From Hydractinia symbiolongicarpus (lineage: Eukaryota; Cnidaria; Hydrozoa; Anthoathecata; Hydractiniidae), in assembly GCF_029227915.1 (NCBI RefSeq), contig NC_079884.1:15750001-15810000 (forward strand): a DNA stretch of 60,000 nt, in the 5' to 3' direction. The number at the start of each line of letters is the position of its first letter. Positions within the stretch are counted from its first letter, which is position 1. The position numbers and the translations under genes are program-made. Shown piece by piece: positions 10,740 through 19,248 of the stretch. The notes beneath the pieces are model-generated. The model was not told the DNA's origin. It did no database searches and worked only from the letters and a program-made list of their open reading frames with translations.

Positions 10740-11353
10740 ATGAAACAACTCTACATCACAGACATTGACAAGCCCACGATATTTGAGGACTACCTAGGAC
10801 AGGATACGAGAATTTCCTTGAAATTGATAAGTATTCGACCCATGTGGCTGAACCTTTATAGTGACAATGAAGTCGTCATGCGTAAAATAGGGCCTGATCA
10901 GAGGGAGATTAGGATTGAGATCATGAACGGCCTGTACAGTATCGAGGATTTGGCGGCTATTGTGAACAGTCGGGCAGAGGAGAGGATAAAGCTCTTTGTT
11001 CTGAAAAATGGACTCTGCAGGCTTCGTGTCAGTGACGGGTACACGGTGGTGATTCTTAGACAGCTGAAAGAGCTCCTGGGTCTACCCTACGATCCCGCGA
11101 AAAGGTACTATATGAAGGGTGATTGTGATGCATACTACAGGACTGACGTCTATATTTGACGACGCCTTGCTTGTCCCCAGTTGGATGAAGACGACTGCCT
11201 GTTAGATTGTAAAAAATCTAAAATTCTCGCTTTACTCCCCACCAAGGAGCTAAACGCTTGAGGGGATATGCTGACCTGGAGTTAACAGACGTATATCATC
11301 ATGAGAAAAACGTTTCGTTCACTGGATTAACAATGCACCTATTGATAGAATAA
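10740..11353 (+). pseudogene. Minor structural (penton-like?) protein (A2)
   Basis: The start is ATG 10740. It is open for about 139 codons, to a TGA at 11,157. A shifted, stop-containing remainder then matches the A1 gene (QLDEDDCLL, KIL-LLPTKE, DMLTWS) and ends LLIE-stop at 11,353, with the next gene's ATG immediately following. The N-terminal half has alternating short hydrophobic beta-like stretches. The counterpart in B (18,647-19,194) also sits directly downstream of a divergent copy of the second structural gene. The assignment as minor capsid is by synteny only. Confidence 0.5.
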
Positions 11354-12589
11354 ATGAGTGATATAGCCAAGCTTTCCCGAATTTACCGAGTGCACCTGCA
11401 CAAAGCGCTGACATGCCGGAGGAAAGCCAAAAAGATTAAGGGGATTGAACAGTATCTGCGAGATGAGGTCAAGGAGCGGGACAGGCTTGCAAAGAAATTC
11501 AAGATGCACGGGACCTGGGTACGATTCTGCGACCACGGACTGCTGAGTATTAGTATTATCACCTCGGGCGTTGGGATCGGGGCGTTAGCTACAGGTTTGG
11601 GGGCTCTTCTCTGTATTGCCATGAGTGGTATTGTTCTGCCCGGATAATAAACGCTGCCCTGATTAAGATCGGCAGCTTGCCCGGTTAAGAATAGAGCAGA
11701 AAATACATAATCAGGGCAACATAATCAGGACAGGTCGGCTTATTACTTCTGACAAGCAAATAGCCCTGGTGGCAAAGTTGTTGTTGTTCTCAAATGAAAC
11801 GAAATTTCGTGGCAAATACTACATTTTGGGATTCGCAAGTTTAATAACTTTTCACCAAACTTAATTTCCGCAAAAAGAATAATTTAGGTTCCGTGCTATT
11901 TAGTTACTTCAAAGTATATTATGTTGAAATGTATTTACTACAAGAGTACTTTATACTAAGAAGAATTACGTCGAGACTTTTTTCTTTCGCCATGTCTAGT
12001 TTTTAGGGGTGTTTAATTCACAAAAGTTTGAAGAAAATGCCAATCACAGCCTGCCTGGCCAGCCATTTGTATCAGCGTTCATAATCCGGACACCACGACA
12101 TAACCAGTGCAAAAACAAAACATAATCGGACCATGCGTACATAATCCGGCTGTCCCGGTTGTAAACAGGCCGTTTTCGCATTCTGGGAAGAACAGTATCA
12201 CGATCGCCGTGGGAATCGGGCAAGCAGGTCTGAGGAACGCCGGAAAAAGGCTTGGCGTTAAGAGTAAAAAACACGAGGGTATCAGGCTGCTCGCCGAAAG
12301 TAAATTGAACTCCATCATCGATCTTATCTCAAAGGCCGTAGAAAATGGGGTGATTGACGAATACGAGTATCATCTGATCATGCACGAGAAGCAAAAGTAT
12401 ATGTTATTGAAGGAACAAATGAGACAGCGGTTTAACCGTATTGTTGACTCCATCAATGCACAGGAGCGTGCTCAGCTAGTTGCGAAGGGAAGACAAGAGG
12501 GAAAAGATGAGATTTTAAAAAAACTTCAGTCTGTACAGTATGTATTCGCTATCTATAGTCCCCTCCTGTTTATTTTATACATTTTATAG
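11354..12589 (+). pseudogene. Glycine-rich two-helix membrane protein, split by an insertion (A2)
   Basis: The ATG at 11354 abuts the upstream TAA. The N-terminal part has basic helices and the first hydrophobic segment (IITSGVGIGALATGLGALL) and runs to 11,631. After the 563-bp insertion the reading resumes at 12,195 with ITIAVGIGQAG and the helical C-terminus (DSIN-QERAQLVAKGRQEGKDE), ending at TAG 12,589. Removing the insertion and one GTAT copy restores the frame seen in the A1 gene, so the insertion is the main lesion. The stop codon lies inside the terminator-like hairpin. Confidence 0.75.
11632..12194. mobile_element. 563-bp non-autonomous DNA element with 4-bp TSD
   Basis: The element begins TGTTCTGCCCGGA and ends with the imperfect inverse (TCTGGGAAGAACA). 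It is flanked by GTAT at 11,628-11,631 and 12,195-12,198. Comparison with the uninterrupted A1 homologue confirms both boundaries at the protein level. Internally, variants of ACATAATC(A/C)GG recur near 11,712, 11,722, 12,080, 12,121 and 12,141. TGT ends plus a 4-bp duplication recall Ginger-type elements, but the match to their consensus termini is incomplete, so the superfamily is open. Confidence 0.75.
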
Positions 12590-12610
12590 GCCTTGTAGAG
12601 CCTATAAAAT
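12581..12610. terminator. Perfect 11-bp-stem hairpin between convergent genes
   Basis: ATTTTATAGGC (12,581-12,591), an 8-nt loop, and GCCTATAAAAT (12,600-12,610). It contains the stop codon of the plus-strand membrane protein gene and lies 11 bp from the end of the minus-strand gene at 12,621. The position matches the hairpin at 342-369 in A1, but the sequence differs. Confidence 0.55.
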
Positions 12611-12620
12611 ATATGGTTTT

Positions 12621-13199
12621 TTAATCCTCACTCAGCAACCATTCTTTTTTGAAGTCCTTATATCGATATTCCACAACATGTACCTGAGGGTAGTAGTTTT
12701 TACCTTGCATATACACCGATGAAATAGCCAGGATGGCACTGACTTGGCATGGCTCATCATAGGGTACTGGCATACCGTGGAATTTAGTCGTAATCGCGTC
12801 TTTGTAGTATTTGAGTTTGGCATTGATGTAACGGTCCTTTTTCACAGGCTCTGTCGTCAATTGCTCAGATATCAGCTCTTTAATTTTGTTCCAGATTTGG
12901 CGATACTTCGCAACCCAATCAGGGTACTCTTCGAAATCAAGACTCATCGTTGGTACAGAATTTGCATTGTACCGGCTGACCCCATGCACGGACCAGATTT
13001 TTGGTGTTTTTACCCTTAAAGCAACCACAAGGTCTCGTGTATGGTAGCCTATAATGTACCGATTATCCTTACCTCCATTGGCAGGAATAGGATCTGACAC
13101 TGTTAGATAGTCCACGTTGATATCATTTATGTCCGTAAAGGTAGCAGTAAATGAGTAGAACATTTTAGGGTTTACAAGCTCATTCTTAAATTGTAGCAT
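12621..13199 (-). CDS. Conserved 192-aa Polinton-element protein
   Basis: This is an uninterrupted 192-codon gene, one of the few intact in the A block. It starts at ATG 13,199, 5 bp after the end of the zinc-ribbon gene, and ends at the hairpin between it and the membrane protein gene. The sequence mixes beta-like and charged stretches with no signal peptide or membrane segment. Recognisable blocks are LTVSDPIP, YHTRDLVVALRVKTPK, KFHGMPVPYDEPC and YYPQVHVVEYRYKD. A broken relative is at 54-319. Pairing with a zinc-ribbon gene and the soluble mixed fold would fit a nucleic-acid-binding or replication protein, but this is speculation. Confidence 0.6.
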   Translation of the reverse strand: MLQFKNELVNPKMFYSFTATFTDINDINVDYLTVSDPIPANGGKDNRYIIGYHTRDLVVALRVKTPKIWSVHGVSRYNANSVPTMSLDFEEYPDWVAKYRQIWNKIKELISEQLTTEPVKKDRYINAKLKYYKDAITTKFHGMPVPYDEPCQVSAILAISSVYMQGKNYYPQVHVVEYRYKDFKKEWLLSED

Positions 13200-13204
13200 C
13201 CTGT

Positions 13205-13379
13205 TTATTGAAATTCAAACAGGCTCCGAGGATTGCTTCTCGTTTTACATACACAGCTACCCACGTTATAGGTGATAGCATTACCAGCACAATGTTTTAG
13301 CTTTCACCACAAACCTTCGTCCACAGGTACATCTATCATACGTATCCAACATACGTTCACAGTCCTTACATTGTTCCAT
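13205..13379 (-). pseudogene. Small zinc-ribbon protein, one frameshift
   Basis: The start is ATG 13,379 (context AAATAAATG, the TAA being the stop of the upstream gene). The reading gives CKDCERM, then CTCGRRF; after a one-base shift near 13,310 it continues HCAGNAI, then CVCKTRSNPRSL, and stops at 13,205. The CxxC, CxC, HC and CxC spacing suggests one or two zinc-binding knuckles in a protein of about 57 residues. It is immediately upstream of the 192-aa gene, in the same orientation. No family was recognised. Confidence 0.4.
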
Positions 13380-13545
13380 TTATTTACAGTTATAAACATC
13401 ATCCTCTAAGTCCTTAATCCTTCGTTCATTCTCCTTGTCCCTCTCTTATTCTTGTACTAATGCTAAGGCCATAAGTGGGAGGGAGATACCAATGCCAGCT
13501 AGGAAGGTCATGATTACTGCAGTTCCAAATATATCGAATTTTGAT
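13380..13545 (-). pseudogene. Small membrane-anchored coiled-coil protein
   Basis: The minus-strand reading has one hydrophobic segment (AVIMTFLAGIGISLPLMALALV), then an in-frame TAA, then a charged helix (ERDKENERRIKDLEDD), ending with TAA directly before the zinc-ribbon ATG. The pattern of hydrophobic start and charged helix resembles the 22,760 and 3,938 genes, but similarity is weak. The start codon is uncertain. Confidence 0.3.
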
Positions 13546-14758
13546 TGACAGTTTATGCACATTTATTAGTAGTATTTTCTTATTTTTATCTTACAACACT
13601 TCACATCTTTACTGCGCATGCGTTGATGATCAGTGGATTTTTGCTGATGATCAGCGCATTTTTGTGACATGGGGCGTGACGAAAAGTTGTGACGTCACAA
13701 ACTGTTTTTACTTATTGTTGTATGATTTGATAAGCAAGACTAAGCACAGCATCATAGGAACTTCACCTTGATGTGCGCAGCATAGGGATGTATTGGATAG
13801 GGATTGTATTGGATAATAAGCTGTGACGTCACAAGCAAAATTGTGTATGATATTTTTTATGAGAATTTGACCGTGGTTTTTGGAAAAGTGTGGTTATAAA
13901 CCCTCCCTAGAACTACTACCCATGATACAAAATATTAAAACTAATTTAAACTATATATGGCTGGCCATTTTATATAATTTTAGGGCAAGACAAGTCACTA
14001 TAAAAATCAAGTAATAGAAGAGAAAATATCGACTTTTACACTGCTATGCATCATAAGTAAAATTTAGTATCGCTAATTATAAGCAGCAAGTTGTTAGAAG
14101 GTTATATGAAAATAAAAAAGTACTAAATGGACCAAATAAATTTGCCAAAAAAGTCCTAATCGTAGCTATATAAAATATATTTAACATCCAACACAGAAAA
14201 TAATAGCCACAAATAGCATCATGTGAACATAATTTATGAAGTCATGCTGAACACTTAACACATTGGATCCCATTTTCTCCAGGCAAGGAGTCATGCTACC
14301 AATCACCGAAACACTCACAATCCACGACGATTTGTGTTAATATTGTCGTTTTTTTCTTACACGATTCTTTTTTTCTCGGAAATATCAGGGACTTTTAAAA
14401 TTTCCCTAAAACTTACTGTTCTTGTATGGACAGTTGTATTAAATGAATTGAATTAGCGCTGGATCCAGCTTGGGAAGAAGATGCAGCAATTGTTATGGTT
14501 GGTTTACTATCGTGCTATCATCTGGGAGAGGCAGTGGGTCTCTAGGATCCGGCAAAAATTCTCTCTGTGGCAAAATTGATTCATCATACGGAACAATTCC
14601 AGTGCATCGAAATCCAGATACTGCATTCACAATTGTGACTGCCTTAAGAATGGTAAGTGTTAAATAAGTCACTTTTCAGATTTTTTCTTATAAGCGTGAT
14701 AAATGACTTAACAGTACCTACGATTTTGCTAATCGTTTACATAGTCATAAGAAAAAAA
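13546..14758. other. Non-coding spacer between A2 and element B
   Basis: This is AT-rich with two TGACGTCACAA palindromes (near 13,691 and 13,824) and short direct repeats of GATGATCAG (near 13,625). A 65-codon open stretch at 14,470-14,640 ends at a plausible GTAAGTG donor and could be an orphan exon, but I recognise no protein and do not call it a gene. Confidence 0.4.
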
Positions 14759-14793
14759 GGAGTCATTTCAGGCCCATTTACATCGCCTCTTAA

Positions 14794-15534
14794 CCCTATT
14801 CGGTCCGGGGGGGGGCGGATTCCGCCCCCCCTGACGGTTTTTTTTTAATAACTCCTGATTGCTTTGTTACATGGCTATAATACTTACTGAGTTTCAACAT
14901 TTATCTATTAGACACCTGCATGCAAATTTTTTAGGTCCCATACCTTTAAGAGGCTTTGATATTGGCCATTACTCGAAACTACCCCTAAAAATCTCTATGA
15001 AATCCTTATAATGGAGAAAATATAATAACTCCTGTTAGGATTATCCTTAGAACTTGAAACTTGCAACACAACTTTGTTTCATTAAGAAGAATCATTTTGA
15101 ATAATTTGAACACGTGACTAATCCGATTTCCCGATTTTATCGGATTTTACCCGAAAATCGGAAAAAGACGGATTTTCGGGCAATTTTTGGCAATTTTTTA
15201 TCCGATCCATGTAAAAACCGGAAGATATGTTAAATAACTTTTATTTAGCTTTCAGAAACTTCAAACAGAATGTAAAAATTCGCTCTAGAACAAAAGTAAT
15301 TATATTTTAAGCAGATAGTGGCATTTTTAACAATTTTTAAGCTTTTGATGACGTCACAGAAAATGTGCTGACGCAAGCAAATTTTTTTTGGCGCCATTTT
15401 GTTCCTTTTATGACGTACTATAAGTGTGCCCAGTTTGATTCAATTTGAACAACCCTATGAAAAGTTATTGAGGGGTGGCGGAATCCGCCCCCCCCCGGTC
15501 ATAGTATGTTCGAAAAACCCCGGACCGAATAGGG
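14794..15534. mobile_element. 741-bp piggyBac-like non-autonomous element
   Basis: It starts CCCTATTCGGTCCGGGG and ends with the exact inverse of those 17 bases, flanked on both sides by TTAA (14,790-14,793 and 15,535-15,538). A second pair of inverted palindromes (GGCGGATTCCGCC and its complement) lies just inside. No transposase is present. TTAA duplication plus CCC/GGG ends are the signature of the piggyBac superfamily. The right terminal repeat of B carries the undisturbed single TTAA, giving an internal empty-site control. Confidence 0.9.
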
Positions 15535-15584
15535 TTAATTATCAACGAGAATCCCTATCAATTATTTTCGCTAAGCTAAACATA

Positions 15585-15613
15585 AATTATTAACGCGAAT
15601 CGCGTTAATAATT
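15585..15613. repeat. Perfect 14-bp-arm palindrome in left terminal repeat
   Basis: AATTATTAACGCGA, one central A, then TCGCGTTAATAATT. The right repeat is shortened by 22 bp at this position, leaving only AATAATT. Loss by cruciform or slippage deletion is the simplest reading. Confidence 0.85.
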
Positions 15614-15785
15614 GTCTCATAATGTAAAATATTGACCACAGATTTGAAAAGGACATAATTAAAAAAGAGAGTCGTTTCGGCTAATATCAAGCCTCATCAG
15701 AACACCTATCTCCTAAAAAAGAGCGGGTGTTTACGACTCTCAAAGAGAGAAGGCCACTCGCAAGCTGATCTGAGCACAAAAAGAC

Positions 15786-15814
15786 GTTTCATAACTCGAT
15801 ATGAGTTATGAAAC
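15786..15814. terminator. Hairpin after the 112-aa gene
   Basis: GTTTCATAACTC, a 5-nt loop, then GAGTTATGAAAC, with an outer AAGAC/GTCTT extension across a small bulge. It lies 21 bp beyond the stop of the minus-strand gene ending at 15,836. Confidence 0.55.
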
Positions 15815-15835
15815 AAAAGTCTTATTTTTCTCTAC

Positions 15836-16174
15836 TTATCGTGTTGTTATGTCCGATATGATGGCTATGTCTAGTTTTTGAAGAGAACTTTCACATTCCT
15901 GGATGACACCAGCGGTGAACTGTCTCTTTGAAATCCAGTATTCAAGTTTATGATCAATCTCTCTCAGCTGCTTCACAGCTCTTTCTCGTTCAGCTGACTT
16001 TTTCAACCATAGCTTTCTCATGTCTTCTTTAGGATAGCTTTGTTTAGCTTCTACCCTATTTACCAAAGCACTAAAACTTTCTATTGGTCTTGGCTTTGGT
16101 AACTCAAACTGCTTAGGCATTTGCCCAAGGTCAGTGTTGTCGTATTCTAAATCTTGTGTATCGTACTCAGACAT
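15836..16174 (-). CDS. 112-aa acidic/coiled-coil protein
   Basis: This is an intact 112-codon gene with ATG at 16,174. The N-terminus is acidic and disordered (SEYDTQDLEYDNTDLGQ). It is followed by a proline block and then a helical, charged region with likely coiled coil (KKSAERERAVKQLREIDHKLE). No membrane segment or known motif is seen. It is the first gene inside the left terminal repeat and reads toward that repeat, ending before a strong hairpin. The function is unknown. Confidence 0.6.
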   Translation of the reverse strand: MSEYDTQDLEYDNTDLGQMPKQFELPKPRPIESFSALVNRVEAKQSYPKEDMRKLWLKKSAERERAVKQLREIDHKLEYWISKRQFTAGVIQECESSLQKLDIAIISDITTR

Positions 16175-17460
16175 GCTTGCGAGTGGAAAGAAAACAGCTT
16201 TTTGTTATGAATATATACCATTTTTATTTTGATTACGTGGCAAGTTTTTATTGCAAAACAAAATTCTCAAATAACAACACGTAAGCAGTTTTTGTTATAT
16301 AATTAAACCATCTGTCAATCAAACGCTTATAACAATAAGATTTTACATACCAGAAAGTTGTTTACTTAAAAAAAGTTAAAAAGTGCTCGTTGCTAAGGAG
16401 ATTTGGTATGCCAGGAATGCATTGTTTTCTTTTGTTATTTAAGTATGATTGACATCTAATTGACGTCATTCCTTATTTCTTTCAAACAAGGTAATCTAAA
16501 CACACACCATATGCTAAAAGCCGTTGTTGAATTTCCGCGCCCGAAGGCGTAGGAAATTCTTTAAAACCGTCGTTTTTTTCTTTCGGAGCATTTTTTGAGA
16601 AAAAATCGACCCTGGGATTTCACGTTTCTCTGAGAGGAGGATAGTATTGGTATAACTGACTAACTAACCCTGTCCCAAATGGTCAATTGCAACGTCACAG
16701 ATTTAAACTTCGTACCCAAGCTACCTAAATACTGGGAAGTCATCTAAATGAAGTTTCAGGCCAAAATTGGTATTTGTTTTTGACAAAATTTGGCACAGTT
16801 AACAAAAAAGTATGCTGAACATAATGGTGACATCATAATTTTGATTTTTGTCACCTAAATGTCATTTTAGGCCAAAATTGGTCTAAAAATTAAAACTACT
16901 TTATTTTCAACAAAATTTGGCACAGTAAACAAATAAAGTATGCTGAACATGGTGGTGAGATCAAAACTTTGATTATTTGCCACCTTAAATGTCATTTTAG
17001 GCCAAAATTAGTCCAAAAATTAAAACTACTTTATTTTTAAAAAAAATTGGCAAAGTTAACAAAAAAAGTATGCTGAACATAATGGTGACATCAAAATTTT
17101 GATTTTTGTGACCTAAATGCCATTTTAGGCCAAAATTGGTCCAAAAATTAAAACTACCTTATTTTCGACAAAAATTGGCACAGTTAATAAAAAAAGTATG
17201 CTGAAAATGATGCTCACATCAAAATTTTGATTTTTTGTCAACTAAATGCCGTTTAAGACCATAAACGTTTCAATCACAAGACTTTCAACCATAAATGATA
17301 GCTGTATTTTTTGTTAGCAATTTCTTTCAAAATGTGAGTTTATTATGACACGTTTCGTTTTGTTTGCGTTTGTTGTAAGATATAATGTCACTTGTGTGCT
17401 TTATCTTAAGAGCTTCATGGACCAAACCTCTTCGAATGTTTGGCATGATAACACAACAAA
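16175..17460. other. Non-coding segment inside element B
   Basis: No supported gene is present. The first 500 bp are unique AT-rich DNA. From about 16,741 it is filled by the 129-bp tandem repeat and then unique sequence to the structural gene. An untypically large gene-free gap in a compact element suggests a later repeat insertion or expansion. Confidence 0.5.
16741..17260. repeat. 129-bp tandem repeat, four units
   Basis: The word GTATGCTGAA recurs at about 16,810, 16,938, 17,068 and 17,196 (spacing 128-130 bp). It is accompanied by repeated GGCCAAAATTGGT and TTTGGCACAGT blocks. Units differ by a few substitutions and indels. Confidence 0.85.
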
Positions 17461-18606
17461 TTAGCAGGTTGTCATCAAATATTTTGGTAGCGAGCGGAAA
17501 TTCTTAGAGCCCCCAGGGCTTCTTGTTATCACTAAAATCAAAACAATTTTTTCTTCCTCGTGAGATGGGGGTGAATTTGTTTGACTCACTCTTGGGTGTT
17601 CTATGTGGTGAACTTCCTTTTGTGAACTTTTATTTTTTGTTTGTGTTAGGGAGCTAGTCACCTTGTTTGAAATATGATGCTCTTGCATAACATTAATCAT
17701 TTTATTTCTTCCGAGGCTCAAGTTCTCATTAGATATGAGAATTTTGTTATTGTAACCAGACACCCCCATTGATGTTTAGATTCATGTCACTAGGTAACAT
17801 GTAAATGCCTTGTCCAACTGAATAATCAACTTTGCTTGAAGCGTAATTTAAAGTATCTTGATACCGCTTAATGTCCTCTTGAATATCAACTCTACGGTTA
17901 ACAATGTCTTCAAAGTTGTTCATAAAAACTCTTTGAGCTGTCAGAGCGCTTGAATTGTTGCCTAAGATAGAAGAACGGGCTGAAGCTTGCGGACCTGTTT
18001 TTGTAAAGCCATTTTTCTATAATCCATCGTGTCTTGGAGTCGTCTGTGAAATAACTCAGAACTGGTGTTGGATAGTTTTTACGTCTTTTTTGATTCGAGC
18101 TGTAAAAATATTGCCCTTTGTATTTTTTAGGATCAGAATCGACACCATATTCACTACAGATTTTTAAAAACTCTTCTTTGTTATAAGGATTATCGTATTG
18201 CTTGAAACCATCTTCAAAAGGCAGAGGTGTCTGCAAGCGCTTAATGATTCGTCTAATGTGATAATAGACGTGAAAACGATATACTGATCTAATCATAGGG
18301 TGAGGAGGAGTAAAGCGATCTTCTTTCAGGTGTTCAGAACTGACTCCACAAGCACTTGAAGCACACCAAGTGACAAAGTTGGGTTTGCCATAATTTAAAT
18401 GGTTGTTCCTGCCAAATTTTCATGCGTTGTTCATTTTCATCCATTTCGTAATTAGTAAAAACATTGGGAAAGCTCGCAGGAAAAGAACCATTTTTAGAGA
18501 CAATAATTGTTTGTTTGTATAAATCTTTAGCATCCAATATCTGAAGGTCTTGTCCTCCATTTGGCTTATAAAGCTCATTGGGATCATATTTAAAAATGTT
18601 CTCCAT
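17461..18606 (-). pseudogene. Second structural protein candidate (B)
   Basis: The start is ATG 18,606, with 40 bp between it and the divergent ATG at 18,647. Three open stretches (18,606-18,334; 18,296-17,910; 17,925-17,461, in differing frames) form one protein of about 370 residues. It has FHVYYHIRRI, PLPFEDGFKQY, CSEYGVDSD, IYMLPSDMNL and GYNNKILIS blocks, then a polar C-terminal tail. The same order of blocks occurs in A2. No membrane segment is seen. Its conserved divergent pairing with the penton-like gene argues for a shared morphogenesis role. Confidence 0.55.
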
Positions 18607-18646
18607 TATTATTTAAAATATTATCTTCTATTCTCTAATACAAGAA

Positions 18647-19194
18647 ATGTATATCACAGTAAATGTCGTAAGGGGTGAGAAGACCATATATCTATCTTAC
18701 CCCATTCAAAATATGGATGGCTTAAAAGAAATTGCATTGCTTGAGATGTTTGCAGACAATGTTACCTATCAAATCACAGCTCCCCTAAAAGTGACTCTGT
18801 CTGCTGGAGATGGAAAAGCCGAAAAGTTGCTACCATAAAGAAAATACACTAGCAGAGAATTGAAGGCATTTTTAGCAGGCAATGTAGAATTACCTTATTA
18901 GACAAAGACCCTCGAATAATCAAGACCAATACATTAGCTGAAATAACCAAAATTAATTTGCATCTCTCTGAACTCGACAACACTCAAAATCTTGAGAATG
19001 GAAAGCTAAGTGATATTTTACTAACCTTTCCCATCGCTAAATATAGAGACGTCACACATGTTGAGCCTAAAAACCCTCAGTACAAAAAATTAAAAAACGG
19101 TGTATTTCAGTCTCTCACGTTGAAAATCACAGATCAGCATAGCAATATGCTAAAAGAACACCTGGGAACAACCATTGTTTTGCACATTCGCTAG
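18647..19194 (+). pseudogene. Minor structural (penton-like?) protein (B)
   Basis: ATG 18,647 opens a 63-codon stretch rich in beta-like residues (ITVNVVRGEKTIYLSYPI), stopped by TAA at 18,838. After further stops the reading recovers at 18,958-19,194 (KLSDILLTFPI, then SLTLKITDQHSNMLKEHLG). The layout and C-terminal pattern parallel 10,740-11,353. The capsid gene follows 54 bp downstream. Jelly-roll-like spacing is suggestive only. Confidence 0.45.
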
Positions 19195-19248
19195 CCGAAA
19201 TAAAAGTAAAATAAAGTAATAGTAAATTATCTATCCCCATTAAAAAAC

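Larger units (their letters stand above)
4907..13550 (-). mobile_element. Partial Polinton-like element A2 (decayed)
   Basis: A second GC-rich Polinton-like block, starting with the cut 3' part of a polymerase gene and continuing through SAP, coiled-coil, two structural genes, a membrane protein, a 192-aa protein, a zinc-ribbon protein and a small membrane protein. The arm 8,800-13,200 repeats the A1 arm 54-2,789 in mirror order at roughly 70-75 percent identity by eye. That is too diverged for a recent palindromic duplication and points to two separate elements. No terminal inverted repeat is recognisable near 13,550. Confidence 0.65.
14759..15637 (+). repeat. Left terminal inverted repeat of B (interrupted)
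   Basis: Bases 14,759-14,793 and 15,539-15,637 match the reverse complement of 31,382-31,493. Two differences stand out: the 741-bp TTAA element inserted at 14,794-15,534, and a palindrome at 15,585-15,613 that the right repeat has mostly lost. Confidence 0.9.

Noticed and set aside
1-13550. A single element with long gene-bearing inverted arms (palindromic genome)
   Set aside because: The arms are only about 70-75 percent identical and the centre is a clear gene-truncating junction, so two fused elements fit better.
14470-14667. Possible host exon ending in GTAAGTG
   Set aside because: No homologous protein recognised and no partner exon visible; two overlapping frames look equally protein-like.
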